Origin: Cylindrodendrum hubeiense
Taxonomy: Eukaryota; Ascomycota; Sordariomycetes; Hypocreales; Nectriaceae
Direction: 5' to 3'
Assembly (NCBI GenBank): GCA_014621425.1
Contig: JAANBB010000063.1
Span: 82,465-146,464, forward strand
DNA: 64,000 bases
The notes beneath the pieces were generated by a model. That model made no database searches, had not been told where the DNA came from, and saw nothing but the letters and a program-made list of their open reading frames with translations. The position numbers were made by a program, and so were the translations under genes. The stretch's first letter is position 1; each line of letters starts with the position of its first letter. Shown piece by piece: positions 30,264-42,389 of this stretch.

Positions 30264-30763
30264 CCCGTGGCTTCCATCCTGCAGCCTGTATTACGTGAAG
30301 CTGCCCCTCCCACCCCTCAACCCCAGTCGATGTGCCATAAGACAGCGTAAGCCACGCTACCAGGGCCTCGGGACTTGCTATTGTCCGTACCCCCATCTAT
30401 CAGATGCCGGGACGCCGGGAACTAGTACTTTCATCCGCCTTCCGCATCCAGCACTCAATTTGTCATCGTCCGGTGTTTTTGTCACTAAGGCGGAATATTC
30501 TCACCGAAAACCACCATCCCGACCCCAGAAACACATCCCACCACCATGTTCGGGATCCTAGCGCTGACGTTATGTCAACAGCCAAATGGGTTGTCCCGCA
30601 GGCATGCAACCCGACCTCGGTATCCAAAGAGCTGGGTTGACTGAGGGTTTTAACACCCATAACTAATGTATTCCTGCTCCGCACTGCCACAGGTTGCGAT
30701 GATCTTTTCTCTTCAGTCTGCAAAGCACTGCCTCCTCTCCACTGTTGATCGCACACCTTAGCC

Positions 30764-31680
30764 ATGTCTGCAAAGAACGTTAACCTCGTGCAGCTTGCGC
30801 ATGGCAACGCGTCATCAACGCCGCTGGTCCTTCTTCACGATGGCGGTGGCACCGTGTTGAGTTACCAGGCGCTGGGCCCTCTGGATCGGGATGTCTATGG
30901 CATCTCGGACCCTAGGTTCGACATTGGTCGACCCTGGGATGGAGGTGTTCCGGAGATGGCTCGAGTGTATGTCGAGATGATCAAGGCGAAGATTCCACAC
31001 AAAAAGATTCTTATTGGAGGTACGCAATCTTTCACAGTCACGCATAAAACATGTTTCAGCCATACTAACGAGAAAATAGGCTGGTCCTTCGGTGGCTTTC
31101 TTGCCCTCGAGATTGCCCATATCGTGGCCCAGTCCAACGATGACTCCCTTCGCATTGAAGGTCTCATTTTTATCGATACTCCCTATCCCAAGGTTATGGA
31201 GAACACCAACGTTCGCGTCGCCATTAATAGCCATCTCCCCGACCTTGTTGGTGTTAAGCCGTCGCTTCGCCGCAAGATCCATTCGTCTATCAAGAACGCC
31301 CGCAGCATGCTCGCGGCCTGGAAGCCTCCCAAATGGGATCCTGCGAGCGAGTGTGGTGCTTTGGGCATGAAGAACCCTCCCCCCACAATTCTCCTTCGCG
31401 CTTCCAGCGCCATAAATATTGGCAAGAATGAGCCCGTCGCTGTGGTCGACATTTTCCGCCAGGACCCGAAGCTCGGCTGGAATGAGTACGAGACTGCCTT
31501 CATTCAGGTTGTCTGGGACATCCCTGGAAACCACCACAGCATTTTTGGAGCTCCCAACGTACGTAAATCCAGAGTCCAATATCCATTTCCTCACGTGCTA
31601 ACCCACATATACAGGTTGGACAGGTCACAGCGAGACTAGGCAATGCCTGTTCCTATTTAACTCGTGCCGTCACTGTTTGA
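30764..31680 (+). CDS. Thioesterase-like alpha/beta hydrolase (paralogue 1)
   Basis: Three exons: 30764-31019, 31080-31558 and 31615-31680, about 266 residues. The fold is that of the stand-alone thioesterases found in fungal NRPS/PKS clusters. The N-terminus has LVLLHDGGGT (oxyanion-hole region), the nucleophile elbow is GWSFGG with Ser88 after the first splice, and NHH (His237/238) near the end supplies the catalytic histidine. Both introns have GT..AG ends and CTAAC-type branch sites. The first is 60 nt and in frame; the second joins phase 0 and gives the ending GQVTARLGNACSYL. It diverges from the NRPS. Likely roles are releasing the polyketide chain from the PKS, moving it to the NRPS, or clearing misloaded carriers; the choice is inference. 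It is paralogous to the gene at 60795. Confidence 0.85.
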
Positions 31681-33114
31681 TCGCAGCACTATGAATTTCG
31701 AAGTATACTTGAAGACGCGCAGATTTAATGAGGGCAGTTCAAAATCGTTCATTTTTGATTACATGGCATTCGCATTTTCGGCGCACAGGCAGGCGCCTTC
31801 ACATTCAGCATCATATTTCCCCTATGTCAATTCTTTCTCTGCATATACATTTTTGTTTTTTAGCGCTAGCATGTAGTAAAGTGACAAAGTAGCATGTCAC
31901 TTAGTGGGGACGGGTATTCTAACTTAAATGCAATATTTAACTACCCAATTCACCCTCCGAACTTGCTTCCACCAGTGCCAGACTGCCGTACAGGCTAAGA
32001 GTAATCACCTGTATCACAATATCGTAAATGCGTGTAAACATCGGTTACAGCTGAATCAAATGCTCCAACCGCCAAACACGATGAAGGGGTTCGAAGTTGC
32101 TGCCAAGTCATGACAGTCATTGACTTCGTTGCCAAGGCGATTGCGTGATGTGCTCAAAACTCTCATGACGTTACACACGCCAAAGTCAGCAAAGCGCTAC
32201 TATCGAAAAGTACATCTTCTAGTTAGTATCTCCACTTGCTTTGACTGTCCCCATAAGTTTAAATACTTTGTTGGTTATATCATCAAGTGTGGGATTCTTA
32301 GACTCGCTACGTTAATTCTACCTAGTGTGCAAGGACTTACCCTTAAGACTCTATATTACACCTAATCAACCACTTTTGCATCCCACCCGACTGATCTACG
32401 AAACACCTAACTGTCATTAATATTTTTGAAAGCTTTGTCTCAGTCCAATAGTCTCAATAGAAGGTTCTGCCTGGAATGTCGTGTTGCGGATGAAGCTATA
32501 GGGTAGCAACACTAGCCTATGAGGCTGTCGAACTGGGGTCACGGTACTAAGGGTCTCCAGCACGTCGCAAAAACGGGATAAATATTTAACTAAGGACCTG
32601 GCTGGCCCGGGCTATATTTATCACAGCCACTCTGACCCTTGGCCGCCGTTTATTTCCTTCCTTTTTTGCTATTCCAATTACATGGCGATGCAGTTCACCT
32701 CCAGCTTGCCGTACATCTTGATGGTCACGCGACTTGCCGGCGGGCGAAGATCAACACAGCCTGTAGAACATGCACAACATAGTCACACACGGTTGCCACT
32801 CAATGAGATGTATAAAATTCGATTATTAAGGGAATCTATTCGACGGCCAAAACGGCGGTGTGATGGGATAAACAAGTGTGGCCGTTGCCGACGCGCTGAG
32901 TGTGGAGAGTCTGGTTTAGAGCAGAGTTGGCCTTGTCATGAGTGACATGCGCTGACAAAGCACTTTTGTCCTAGCTGGGGATAACAATGATCGCATCCCA
33001 AATGAGGTGCCAAAGAGCACCCAAAAAACAATGATTTTCGGTAGACATAGGAAACGCAACAGGGACATGATGTTGAAAGACATTGGGAGGGGAGAATCTC
33101 TAGGATTAAAGCCC
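31681..33114. other. AT-rich convergent spacer, no gene recognised
   Basis: The 3' ends of the thioesterase (plus) and ABC transporter (minus) genes face each other across about 1.4 kb. The stretch is AT-rich. Short open frames (for example one of 87 codons at 32682) show no domain and no sensible splice partners. It presumably holds the two 3' untranslated regions. Confidence 0.55.
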
Positions 33115-36100
33115 CTATTCAGACCCCGCGCCCGAACCCTTCGTACCCTCGTCCTGCTGATTGGTTTTGTACAAGTTTTTGAACGATGAGTCTTCTTGTT
33201 CCAGAAGCTTGCCGGGCTCGTCGAACTCAAGAAGCTTTCCACGTTCCAGGACCGCCACTTTGTCAAAAGACAAGATGGAATCCAGTTTGTGAGTGACGGC
33301 AATAATGGTCCAGTCATTGAAGAATGATACCAGAAGATCCTCGACAATCTGGCTTGTTGTCTGGTCCAAACTGTGAAGACGCGACAGATTAGCATATTTT
33401 CCACCGCGTGTGGTACAGCTGTTTGGGAAAACTTACCTGCTGGTGAACTCATCGAGGATAAGTACTTTGCTCTTGCGCAACATCGCTCGAGCGAAGACGA
33501 GAAGTTGTCCCTCGCCTTGGGAAAAGAAGTTGTCGTCAACCACAGTGTCGAGACCGCCTCTCTTCTCGATCTTGGGCCACAGCTGCACTCTCTTGAGAGC
33601 AGCGATGATCTCCTCATCATCAACCGCCTCGGAGGGGTCGGCATTGAGTCGAACTGAGGCGTCCATGATAAAGACTTGTTGGGGCAGGGCTACGAGCTTG
33701 TTTCGCACGTACTCGTGCGAGAGCTTCGTGAGGTTCACCCCGTCGATCACGATTGAGCCAGAGTCCAGATCCATCAGGCGAAGCAGACAGAGCGTCAGTG
33801 AACTCTTGCCACTAAAATTCCACTGTCAGCGGGGTATTACTAGGTTATATTGTCATTCCTTACCTTCCAGTTCGCCCACAGATGGCAACCTTTTGCCCAG
33901 GCTGGATTGACAATGAGATATTGTCCAGACAGACTCCGGAAGACCTGTGTTTATTTGTCAGTCGCTTTTTCTTCAAAGGTCCTCCCATCCGAAGGGAAGT
34001 ATCTGCTGATTCGGAAATGCTTACTCGTAAGATGCGGTGAGGTTGTTTAGTTCAACGGCGCCTTGGGTGGGCCATTCCGTGTGCTCGTCGTCACTGAAAG
34101 ACTCATCCTTTCCGCCCTCTTTCTCCGTGTCCTTCGTGAATTGATGCACACGCATGACGGCACCAAGCGATACTTCCAACATGACCCAGAAGCTCAGCAC
34201 AGTTTTTGTGGCACTGCCCAATCCCAGGACACTGTTCAGACCGACACCCATGTAGTTAGCACCAATCTTCTCTCGGAGAGTGGTGGTAATGATGACAAAG
34301 GCAATAGCCAGCAGCGTAATGATCATGTCAATGTGATACGACAGCCAGCCCTGAACAGAGGCCAAGAGGTACCGGGGTCTCTGCGAGTTGTCAATGACGA
34401 CCAGACTCTTCTGCATGAAGTTTGCGTCCCACTGGAAAGCACGGATCGATACCAGGCCGTCCAGCATCTCAATCAGTTGAGAGTTGACTGGGGCCATGCA
34501 TTCAATGTCAAGAAGACGCAGCTGGCGCGAGGTGCGGAGGTAGAAATGCTGGATGGCATAAAGCATGAAGAGCAGAACCGGGAAAGCAATGGCCAAGTAA
34601 CGCGAAGTGACAGCGACAATGAGGACCTGTGCGAAAAGAAACGCCATAGCTGTGAGAGATTGCTTGTTAGTGCTGATCTAGGCATCTTACGATTTGGAAA
34701 AATACATACTTGAAGACACGCCGAATGCAGCGGTTGGTAGCTCCATGTCAATGAGTCGCAAATCCTCGCTGAATCTGTTCACGGTGATACCGCTATCCAC
34801 GGCCGAATGGAAGGACATGGGGGCTCTAAGAAGTATTAGTAATTTGATCGTATTTCCACGAGTCTTACTTACCGTGACACTGTTTCCAATAGCCTGTTGT
34901 GGAAGTGTAGTCCACACTTGTTAATGATAACCACGATGAGTTGCCTGGAAGCACCACAAGTCAGACACATTTCCCCAAATGAGGGTCGGCGATGATATCT
35001 TACCAAATTCCACAAGAAGATCCGAACAGCGAGCCAAGTCCCAGGACGACATAAACGCCCAGCCATTTGCCCAAATTCTTGGTTCCCTCCTCGGCCGCCT
35101 TCTTTGCCCACCATCCAAGCCAAACAGCTATGAAGTGTATTAGCGCATGTTAACAACGGGTATCATCAGAAAGACTCACATGGGAAGGAGCTACAGAAAG
35201 CATAGACAGCCATGGCCAGGACGAAAACGCCCAGGGTTGACTTTCCGGCGGCCTCTACGTAGAGCCCATACATTTCCCAGTTACCGAGTCGGCGGGTAGG
35301 GTCATCCACAGCGGCTGTGGTCACCTCCATAAAAGGAATGCCTGAACCGCTGTCATCGGGTGCAGCTGCACCTCGCCCTGCCTTTCCTCGTTTGCCGTTG
35401 GACTTGATCGGGGATTCACTGAGAACCTCTTGGAGCTCATCGGGGGTGCCCCTTCCATTAATCTGGCCCTTTTCATTGAGAATGACAAGCTGGCCAGCGG
35501 AGTGGACTCGGCGTTCTGCAATCAGATTAGTTCAAGAACATGGAGAAACATATCACATGGCAAGCCAAGACAGAGACGTACCGTCAGAGGAGGTGAGGAT
35601 GGTTGTGATGTCTGCCTCCCAAAGGAGTCCCTTTTCGCCCCAGAGATTCTGGAAAACATACTCCTCAGTGGCGAAATCAAGAGAGCTAAGGACATCATCC
35701 ATGATTAGGAATTCCCTTCTCGAGTATACAGCTCGTGCGATTGACTTTTCCCGTTAGCATAAAAGACGAGTGTATAATGATACCTGCCACATACCAGACG
35801 TTGCTTTTGGCCACCGCTCATGGAGATTCCCTGAGATCCAGCGACAGTATCGTGTCCCTTCGGCCAACTGCGCAAGTCATGCTCCAAGTCGCAGGCCTGA
35901 AGTACCCTTGTATACCACGCCTCGTCCCAGTTAGAGCCACCAATGATAATATTGCGGACAGTGTCATTGGGGATCCAAGGATTCTGGTCGCAATAGGCGA
36001 CTCCCGAGAAGTTGGCACGGATGGTTCCCTTGAAATCGCTGAGTTCGCCCAGAAGGCATTTTAGCAGAGTAGATTTGCCACAGCCGACTGGGCCAAGGAC

Positions 36101-38506
36101 CATGGTCAATGTGTGTCTTTGGATGTTCCACTCTTCAATGTCGAGGACTGGCTCCGTCGCCTCTGCCCACGAAAACTTGCCGTGCACGGATGCGATGAAG
36201 CTTTTCTCCATGGTGATGGAAGAGGTGGCGCTGCTGTGATCCATTTCCAACAGTTCAAAGTGCCCGTCAATGTGCTTGGATTGCTCAGACTTTAACACGA
36301 GGTGAGTTTCACTCTTCTCTGCCTGGTGGATAGTGCCGGGGCGGTTCATCAACGCCTCCCGGTTGTCAATTCGCTTCTTTCCGTTGAGGTGGTTCTGTAC
36401 ACGCTGGAAAGATTGCAAGCTGCCAGCCATGGTGGGAAGCGCTAGCATCACCCAGGTGAGAGGCGAGTTCAACAGGGAGAGGGCGGAGTACGCAGCAAAG
36501 ACGGTTGGGACATCAATGGAGTTACCATCCCGCTTTGCCAGACCTGCATAGAGGCAGAACGTAAGGATCGGGCTCCATACAGATGAGAAAGTCACTACCT
36601 TCTGGTTAGCTGTTAGACTTTTATGAGTAGGCTGGGGAATGACATACGCAGGATCAAGGTAACACCAAGCAAGATTCGATAAGTCATTGAAATCTTGAGT
36701 TCCCTAACTCTCATACGTCGAATGACAGCGAAGGTCACATCGCTCAGGCCCGAAACCTTGAGCCACTTAACACTGCTCAAGGTCTTGGAAGTTGCCGTCA
36801 CACGCTCCTGGGAAGCCTGAATCCAAGCTGCCTGGGCTGTGCCGGAGGGAACTGCGATGAAAATCGCGATAAACATCAGAGCTGCAAATAAAGAAGTCAG
36901 CCAGCCGGTCTTATTCTCGCAAGGAATACCATGTTGGGAAACCTACAAGCTGCGAGAGCAATGGGCATAGCACAGGCGGCTCCCATTTCTCGTTTCACAA
37001 GGTAAATGGCAATTCCAATCTCTGCGCAGTTGGCCCAGATCTCGTGGATCATGTGAATGGCTTCGATCATGTTGTTGGCGTCAGTGTTCAACAAGGTAAT
37101 AGCACCCGTGCTGCTGATGTCGGGTGATGTCACATCCAGTTTCAGAGATTCTTGGAAGATGAGTGCCATGATGCCGCCCCTGAGTTTCGTAGAAACACGG
37201 CTAACACGCCATTGGTACTGACTCAAGCACATCTAGGAACGAAGGTGTAAGCTGATACTCAATCAAATTAAGAGTGTTGCAAAACCTACAGCCAAGCAAG
37301 TGTAGACGATGGCAAAGGCTCCAACCAAGCCGTATCCATAGTTGTCATAGGGTTGGCCTTGTGGCGTGGCAGCAAAGGTGACAGCCTGCTTGATCATGAT
37401 GGGCTGCACATAAGTAAAACCAATCTGCAGCAGTCTTGAGGGGACGCAGGTCATTAGAGGCCATACGAGGGCACGAATCGATGTGTTGAACAACGCTCCT
37501 GGGACAGTCTTGTCAGGCACTGTAGATGTTCGAGTTAGCCATTGCACGCAAAACGCATTGCCAGTCTCGAGTTCGGTTGGTTACCTTTCTCCCATGCCTC
37601 GGCTAGGTTCTTATGCCAGTCATCCGACTGCATGTCCTGTTCAAGAGGGTACAAGTCACGCATTCTCAAGTTCCGCTTGTAGCCAACAGCCAACAGCGGG
37701 TTCAACCACCAGAAGAGGATGGTCTCGAAGAGTGTCCTAGTAGCATCTTTTTGGCTGTCCTTGTATTGTGGGACGAGCAGCTTGCGCTTGCTCAAAGACT
37801 CAAGTACCAACAATACCAGGCGCAAGACCATAGAGCATGTAAGGAGTATGGGGATAGGACGGTAGTCATCGCCGATCATCCATAAGGTACGGCTGCGCGC
37901 AAGGTCAAGAAAGCCAGAGAAGAAGATCCAGCTAGTTACTAGAAAGGAAGGCTTGGGGTTACGCTCATGCTCTATCCAGGATATAACACATGCGCCGAGA
38001 GAGGCGATGAGAGTGATGACTGCATTGGCGAGAGTCGCCTTGGTGTGTGTGATTTGGTCGTCATCGGTCTTGACCCACAGGGCGAGAAGAGCCGCATTGA
38101 TGGCAACCAAAGACAACAAGCCTATCTGTAGACACCAAAGAGTAAGCAACTATAGTGAGGCAAGACAAGATAGTACATGAACATGCACGCGACACAAGAC
38201 GCGGTTATGGTGGCATGATAGCGGGCATGGTGTTGCAGTCTAGGTGCTTCAGGGGGTTGGGGTTGGATATCCACACACAGTTTTGATTGGACGAATGATG
38301 CCGCCAACGACTTTGGCGTCAGTACGAGCGTCCTTCCACACCCAAATGGGCAGCAAGAGTAGGAAGATGGAGTGGACGGAAATGCTGAGGATGGACTCCT
38401 CGAAAAAGAGAGTGAAGTCGAAGCCGCCGCGACAGAGGATTCCGGCCCAAGGACCCAAGCGGTCGTCGCGACAAGCGGCAAGAAGCCGGGGTTGGAGCTG
38501 TGACAT
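33115..38506 (-). CDS. ABCC-type (MRP-like) full ABC transporter
   Basis: Fifteen exons close into one 1,488-residue frame: 38506-38279, 38125-37585, 37519-37290, 37232-36947, 36881-36648, 36594-35795, 35744-35582, 35515-35180, 35127-35004, 34944-34873, 34825-34710, 34649-34025, 33944-33864, 33811-33437, 33370-33115. The order is TMD0, TMD1, NBD1, TMD2, NBD2, as in fungal multidrug-resistance-associated exporters. NBD1 has GPVGCGKST (about 675), SMSGGQKQR (about 770) and FLIMDDVLSSLD, with Asp where the catalytic Glu would be. NBD2 has GRTGSGKSS (about 1278), FSQGEGQ and LILDEFTSSLD with the Glu present. NBD1 therefore looks weakly catalytic, which is usual in this family. A membrane location and export or self-protection are expected. 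The weakest junction is the first donor (GTGTGT at 38278). Confidence 0.92.
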
Positions 38507-40522
38507 GATCGCTATCAGGGCAGACTTAATCGGCCATCAAGCGCTGGGCGGTGAAGAGTACGGGTTGTCTCTGTCGAGACGAGGAGAGCGGCGGAGATGG
38601 GAGTATAGTGAGTGAATGGCATTCGCTACCGGACAGCCCGGCGCCGGCCTGGATTGCGTGGCTGCAATTCTACGGCCAAGACTGGGGAGGGCGCACCCAC
38701 TGTGGCTCAGCGCTCCTCACAACTGTCGACTGGCTCCTCCAGGCAGCCAAGGCGGCTCGTTTCTGTTACAGGCGGAAACGCAGACTCGCTTACCAGTACT
38801 CGCCGAAAGACATGACATTTCGCACCATAAAAAGGGAACAACAGTCCAACGGCCACAGCCACGCCCACGACATGTTCTAGACCAACGTAAGCCAGCGCCG
38901 TCCCCACAGCATTCGCTGCAGCCACGCCCGCCAGGTGACGTAAGTCGCAGGGGCCGGTCCTCACAGGCCCTTCGGCATAATACTGGGTAGTGTGGATTCT
39001 AGGGGCCAATTTGGTAGCCCTAAAAAGCTTAACACGGACAGGGGGTCAAAGAACCAGGCTCATCCTTATCAGACGAATCATCCCATGGCCCTGGTACCCC
39101 AAGACACCAGTTCAACCGAGAGCCGCTAAGCTCACTGCCACGGCCCCCGGCCTGACCCCCCCGTCCGCCAAGCTAAGCCAGGGCCGCCAAGTTCCGTCCC
39201 ATGCAGGCACGTTGATATAACCATCTTCTGACTCGTGGAAACTAGTGGGCCGGCCATTCATGACACGGTCTGGCACCAAGAACTCCATGTCGGTGATCAA
39301 TATAGGTATTCTGCCCATGCGCCCGCACGTCAACGCGCTTGCTGTGTACTACGTAGTAGACTTCCCGCCTAGCCATAAAAGGCGACTCGTGTAGGAATAC
39401 ACGACTGTGCTGGGCGAGCTATAACAGGGTATTTATAGGTGACTAGCGCACGTGTCCACTTTCCCCGGGCGCAATGTCGTATAGGGTAGCTTTTGGACTT
39501 TGGGTTGAGGCAATGGCGAGATAAGTAATTGGCCCTTGTATACCTAGGTAGGTATTCACATTGCGAATACAATTTAATCAACGTGTGGACACTACAGAGA
39601 TAACTGATCAGAAATAGTTGAATTTATCCTCCTGGTTCCGTGATGAGCTATAATGTTGATTGGTCCTTAACTTCTTGTGAACACTCGCACAACTAACCTT
39701 GATCCACGTTAACATAACCCCAACTCCACTCCAAGCTAGTGATTATGCTCACTGACTAATAAACCCGACCAATCACAAAGGCCAAAACTAAGTCATAGAA
39801 ATCACAACTCTTGAGTCTAGACGAACACAATTCTCTCAACTCCATATTACGTCACTGGGCTATCAACACACTTAATGAACTCAGTACTATGACATACTCG
39901 TATAAAAACAGCATCACTATGCTCGCCTAGCCATTTCTCTATCATGCTGTTGAACTAATATTAGCCACCAGACAGTGTAGAGCCGGGTTTTACTGCTCTG
40001 CCTTGCTTTGAAAAATTCAGGCCCAATTTTGCCCACTCGGCTCTGTTTCGCTCCTATTTTCACCTAACAATGTCCAAGTATATTCCCCTGTGACGAATTC
40101 GCCAAGGACGTAGATATGCCGGTCAATTCTCAGGTTATGAGAATTAATGACATACTCGACCCTGGTATTCGTATTGCATGCGAAAAACCGGAATACTACC
40201 CGAAATCTCCGTGGTGTGCTGTGAGTGGCTGAGGTCTGTGCATAATATTTCTCGTATTTGATTGTTCATATACCAGAGCCTTTGGAGAACGACAACGACA
40301 ATGCACTCAGTCATAATGAATTTATCAAAAAAGTGAGGCATCTATAAGCGGTAAAATAAGAAAGGATATTTCGAGAGTTCTTGACCCGGAGCGAAATGGA
40401 GAGCAATAGTTATAGAAATACAGCTGGTCTTTCAATGGAACAGAACACATGTGGAAGTCATGGCACGCAGTACTTAACATGGACCACAGCCATTCCTTCC
40501 CATACCTGTATTCTGGCGACCC
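38507..40522. other. Spacer between ABC and MFS transporter genes
   Basis: About 2 kb upstream of the ABC transporter and downstream of the MFS gene. It contains TGACGTAA at 38936-38943, the same octamer inverted at 39847-39854, and a perfect 12-bp palindrome at 39348-39359. Positions 39500-40450 are AT-rich. No protein-coding signal was recognised. Confidence 0.55.
39348..39359. promoter_or_regulatory. 12-bp palindrome TACTACGTAGTA, copy 1
   Basis: A perfect inverted repeat about 840 bp upstream of the ABC transporter start. The identical 12-mer recurs upstream of the polyketide synthase at 57430-57441. The symmetry suits a dimeric DNA-binding protein; function is unproven. Confidence 0.4.
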
Positions 40523-42389
40523 TCACTCATCGTGGTCGCGCTTGACAGGCTCTCTGACAAAACCCAGTGTCGCGAGCGTCAAGGCAGCCAGGCCGGCGGC
40601 ATACCAGAATGGTAGACCCTGCCAGTTGCCTCCGAGGCGCGCGCCCACAGTAAAGGCCCAGGCCAGCGACGGGCTCGCGATAAACGAGCCAGCCGTCTCA
40701 ACCATGCCAGTTAGTACGTACAGGCTCGATGTGTGATCGGCCTCGACGTATGCTGCCAGCAGCGCCCTCGACAGAGCCTGGCTGCCAGCGGCCAGCGTCG
40801 ACACACCGAGACCGGATAGGACAATAGCAATGCTGCTGCCGCCAAGCAGCACACCGCCAACACAGAGGGCTACATACGCTGCTCGAATCAGGATGAGGTC
40901 GCGCTTGAAGGTGGATGGCGGCTTCCACCACCGAACGGGAATGAGCATCGCCGAGGAGACTGCAGACAGCAAGGCGAGCACAACGATGAGCAGTACGCCT
41001 CTCACAGAGAAGAGGTAACCTGTCTGAGCGAGTGACCAGCCAAAGCGGCGTGAGATAGTCTGGGAGAGCGTCTGGCTCTGGGCCGCCGCGATGGAAGTGT
41101 TTATGAACACAGTCGCCAACAGGAGTGCCACTGATCGATTACGCAAGAAGTCCAAAGACTCAACGAGATTGGTCCGCAAGCCAACAAAGTGTGTCCGGAG
41201 AGCAGCCACGAAGTGGTTTCCCCCGGCTGGACTGTCGAGGGACTGGAGGGAGATGGCAGTCGACGCCTTCTTCGTGCCCGTCTCCGGCATGAGCATGGTG
41301 CACAAGTAGACAATAGGGACTAAGCCCATGGCAAGCTTGAGAGGTGTCCATGGCGACGATGTCTCCATCAGCCTGCCGGCGATGGCAGGCCCGCTGACAC
41401 CGCCGGTCATGGCTCCAATTGTGATCCAGACAAAGCCGGTCGTCCTAAAGAGCGGTCAGATCAGCATTGGCCTTTTGCAGGTAGTGAGAATAAGCCGGAA
41501 TAGACGGATGGGACTTCGTGATGCGGAGTTAAGCATACCTTTCCGTCGTCACGTCGGAAATAATGGAATACAACACTGACGATATCACCGACATACCACC
41601 GCCGAAGACGTAAAAGATCGGGGACAGCATGATGAGGCTAATGGGCAAGGCGCCATTGGTCGCTAGTACGGTGATGTTCCAGCCCACCGCAAGAACCATG
41701 CTCGTGAAGCCCAGCTGCAGGATCGGTTTTCGGCCAATGCTAAGACATGGGAATGTTAGTGAGCTGCCAAGTCGCGATCGCCGCGGAAGGATCACACCGG
41801 CAATTCATGATCGCCTCGGAGGGATCACTTCTGCAAGTTGAGATCGCCACGGAAGGAATACATACCTATCCGAAAGGATGCCCCATGGTAGTGAGACCAG
41901 TAGTGCTGACGGACGATGTAAGCAGAGAGCTCAGCCTCGTCACAGTCTTGGCATTAAGGATCAAGACGTGATTGGAAGCAAAACGAGTGCAGGGAACTGG
42001 GTTCTGAGTTGTCACTCACATACAGTGCTGTCTAACATGGCAGCGCAGGCACCGAGCCATGCAAGCTTGGTCTGAATCTCATCGACCTTGCAGTGCTTCT
42101 CCTCGATGGGCTCAGTTGTGTCATAGTATTGATGACATATGACATTTTCGGCAAGGCGGCTCAGGGGCACGAGGACCATTGACCCGCAGAGGGCCATGCA
42201 GAACATGGTGAAGCCTAGCAGCACAAGGACCCTCGTGCGAGGCTTCGGCTCGGGGCGGTCATGGGAGGCGGCATCCTCGGGGCCTGCATCGGAGTGGCCG
42301 ACATCGGACTGCCGTTCTTGGTCTTCGAGCTCCAAGAAGGGGGTTGCTTCGTTGGGGTCGTCAAGGTCGAGAGCGTCTTGGTTCGTCAT
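40523..42389 (-). CDS. Major facilitator superfamily transporter
   Basis: Four exons, 42389-42020, 41905-41866, 41739-41539 and 41444-40523, give 510 residues. A charged, cytosolic N-terminus of about 50 residues precedes the first membrane segment (VLVLLGFTMFCMAL). Exon 2 is only 40 nt; joining at a GTGAGT donor gives LVSLPWGILSDSIGRKP, the conserved loop 2-3 motif of MFS carriers, which strongly supports the model. About 11-12 hydrophobic segments follow, ending in FVREPVKRDHDE. It lies upstream of the ABC transporter on the same strand. It probably exports a small molecule across the plasma or vesicle membrane; the substrate is unknown. Confidence 0.9.
41776..41874. repeat. Three 33-bp tandem repeats in an MFS-gene intron
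   Basis: Units start at 41776, 41809 and 41842, each opening with gatcgccNcggaRgga. Spacing is exactly 33 bp. The third unit runs through the 5' splice site and the end of the 40-nt exon 2 (41905-41866), so the array fills most of the 126-nt intron 2 and may have grown by duplication of the exon/intron border. Confidence 0.75.

Larger units (their letters stand above)
28361..30763. other. Intergenic spacer between divergent NRPS and thioesterase genes
   Basis: About 2.4 kb without a convincing gene. It should hold the promoters of the NRPS (leftward) and the thioesterase (rightward). It contains a TGACGTGC element 223 bp before the NRPS start, a TGACGTTA element about 190 bp before the thioesterase start, a CTG/CTA-rich microsatellite and a 22-bp-period direct repeat. 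Short open frames here have no recognisable protein signature. The C/T-rich stretch just before 30764 is typical of fungal 5' leaders. Confidence 0.6.

Noticed and set aside
32682..32945. 87-codon plus-strand frame with a KCGRCRRAEC segment, considered as a small zinc-binding protein
   Set aside because: Cysteine spacing fits no known fungal Zn2Cys6 motif, there is no splice partner, and the region is otherwise non-coding in character.
38122..38481. Alternative 119-codon frame overlapping exon 1 of the ABC transporter
   Set aside because: It is the other frame of exon 1 and intron 1; the spliced model restores a continuous transporter sequence.
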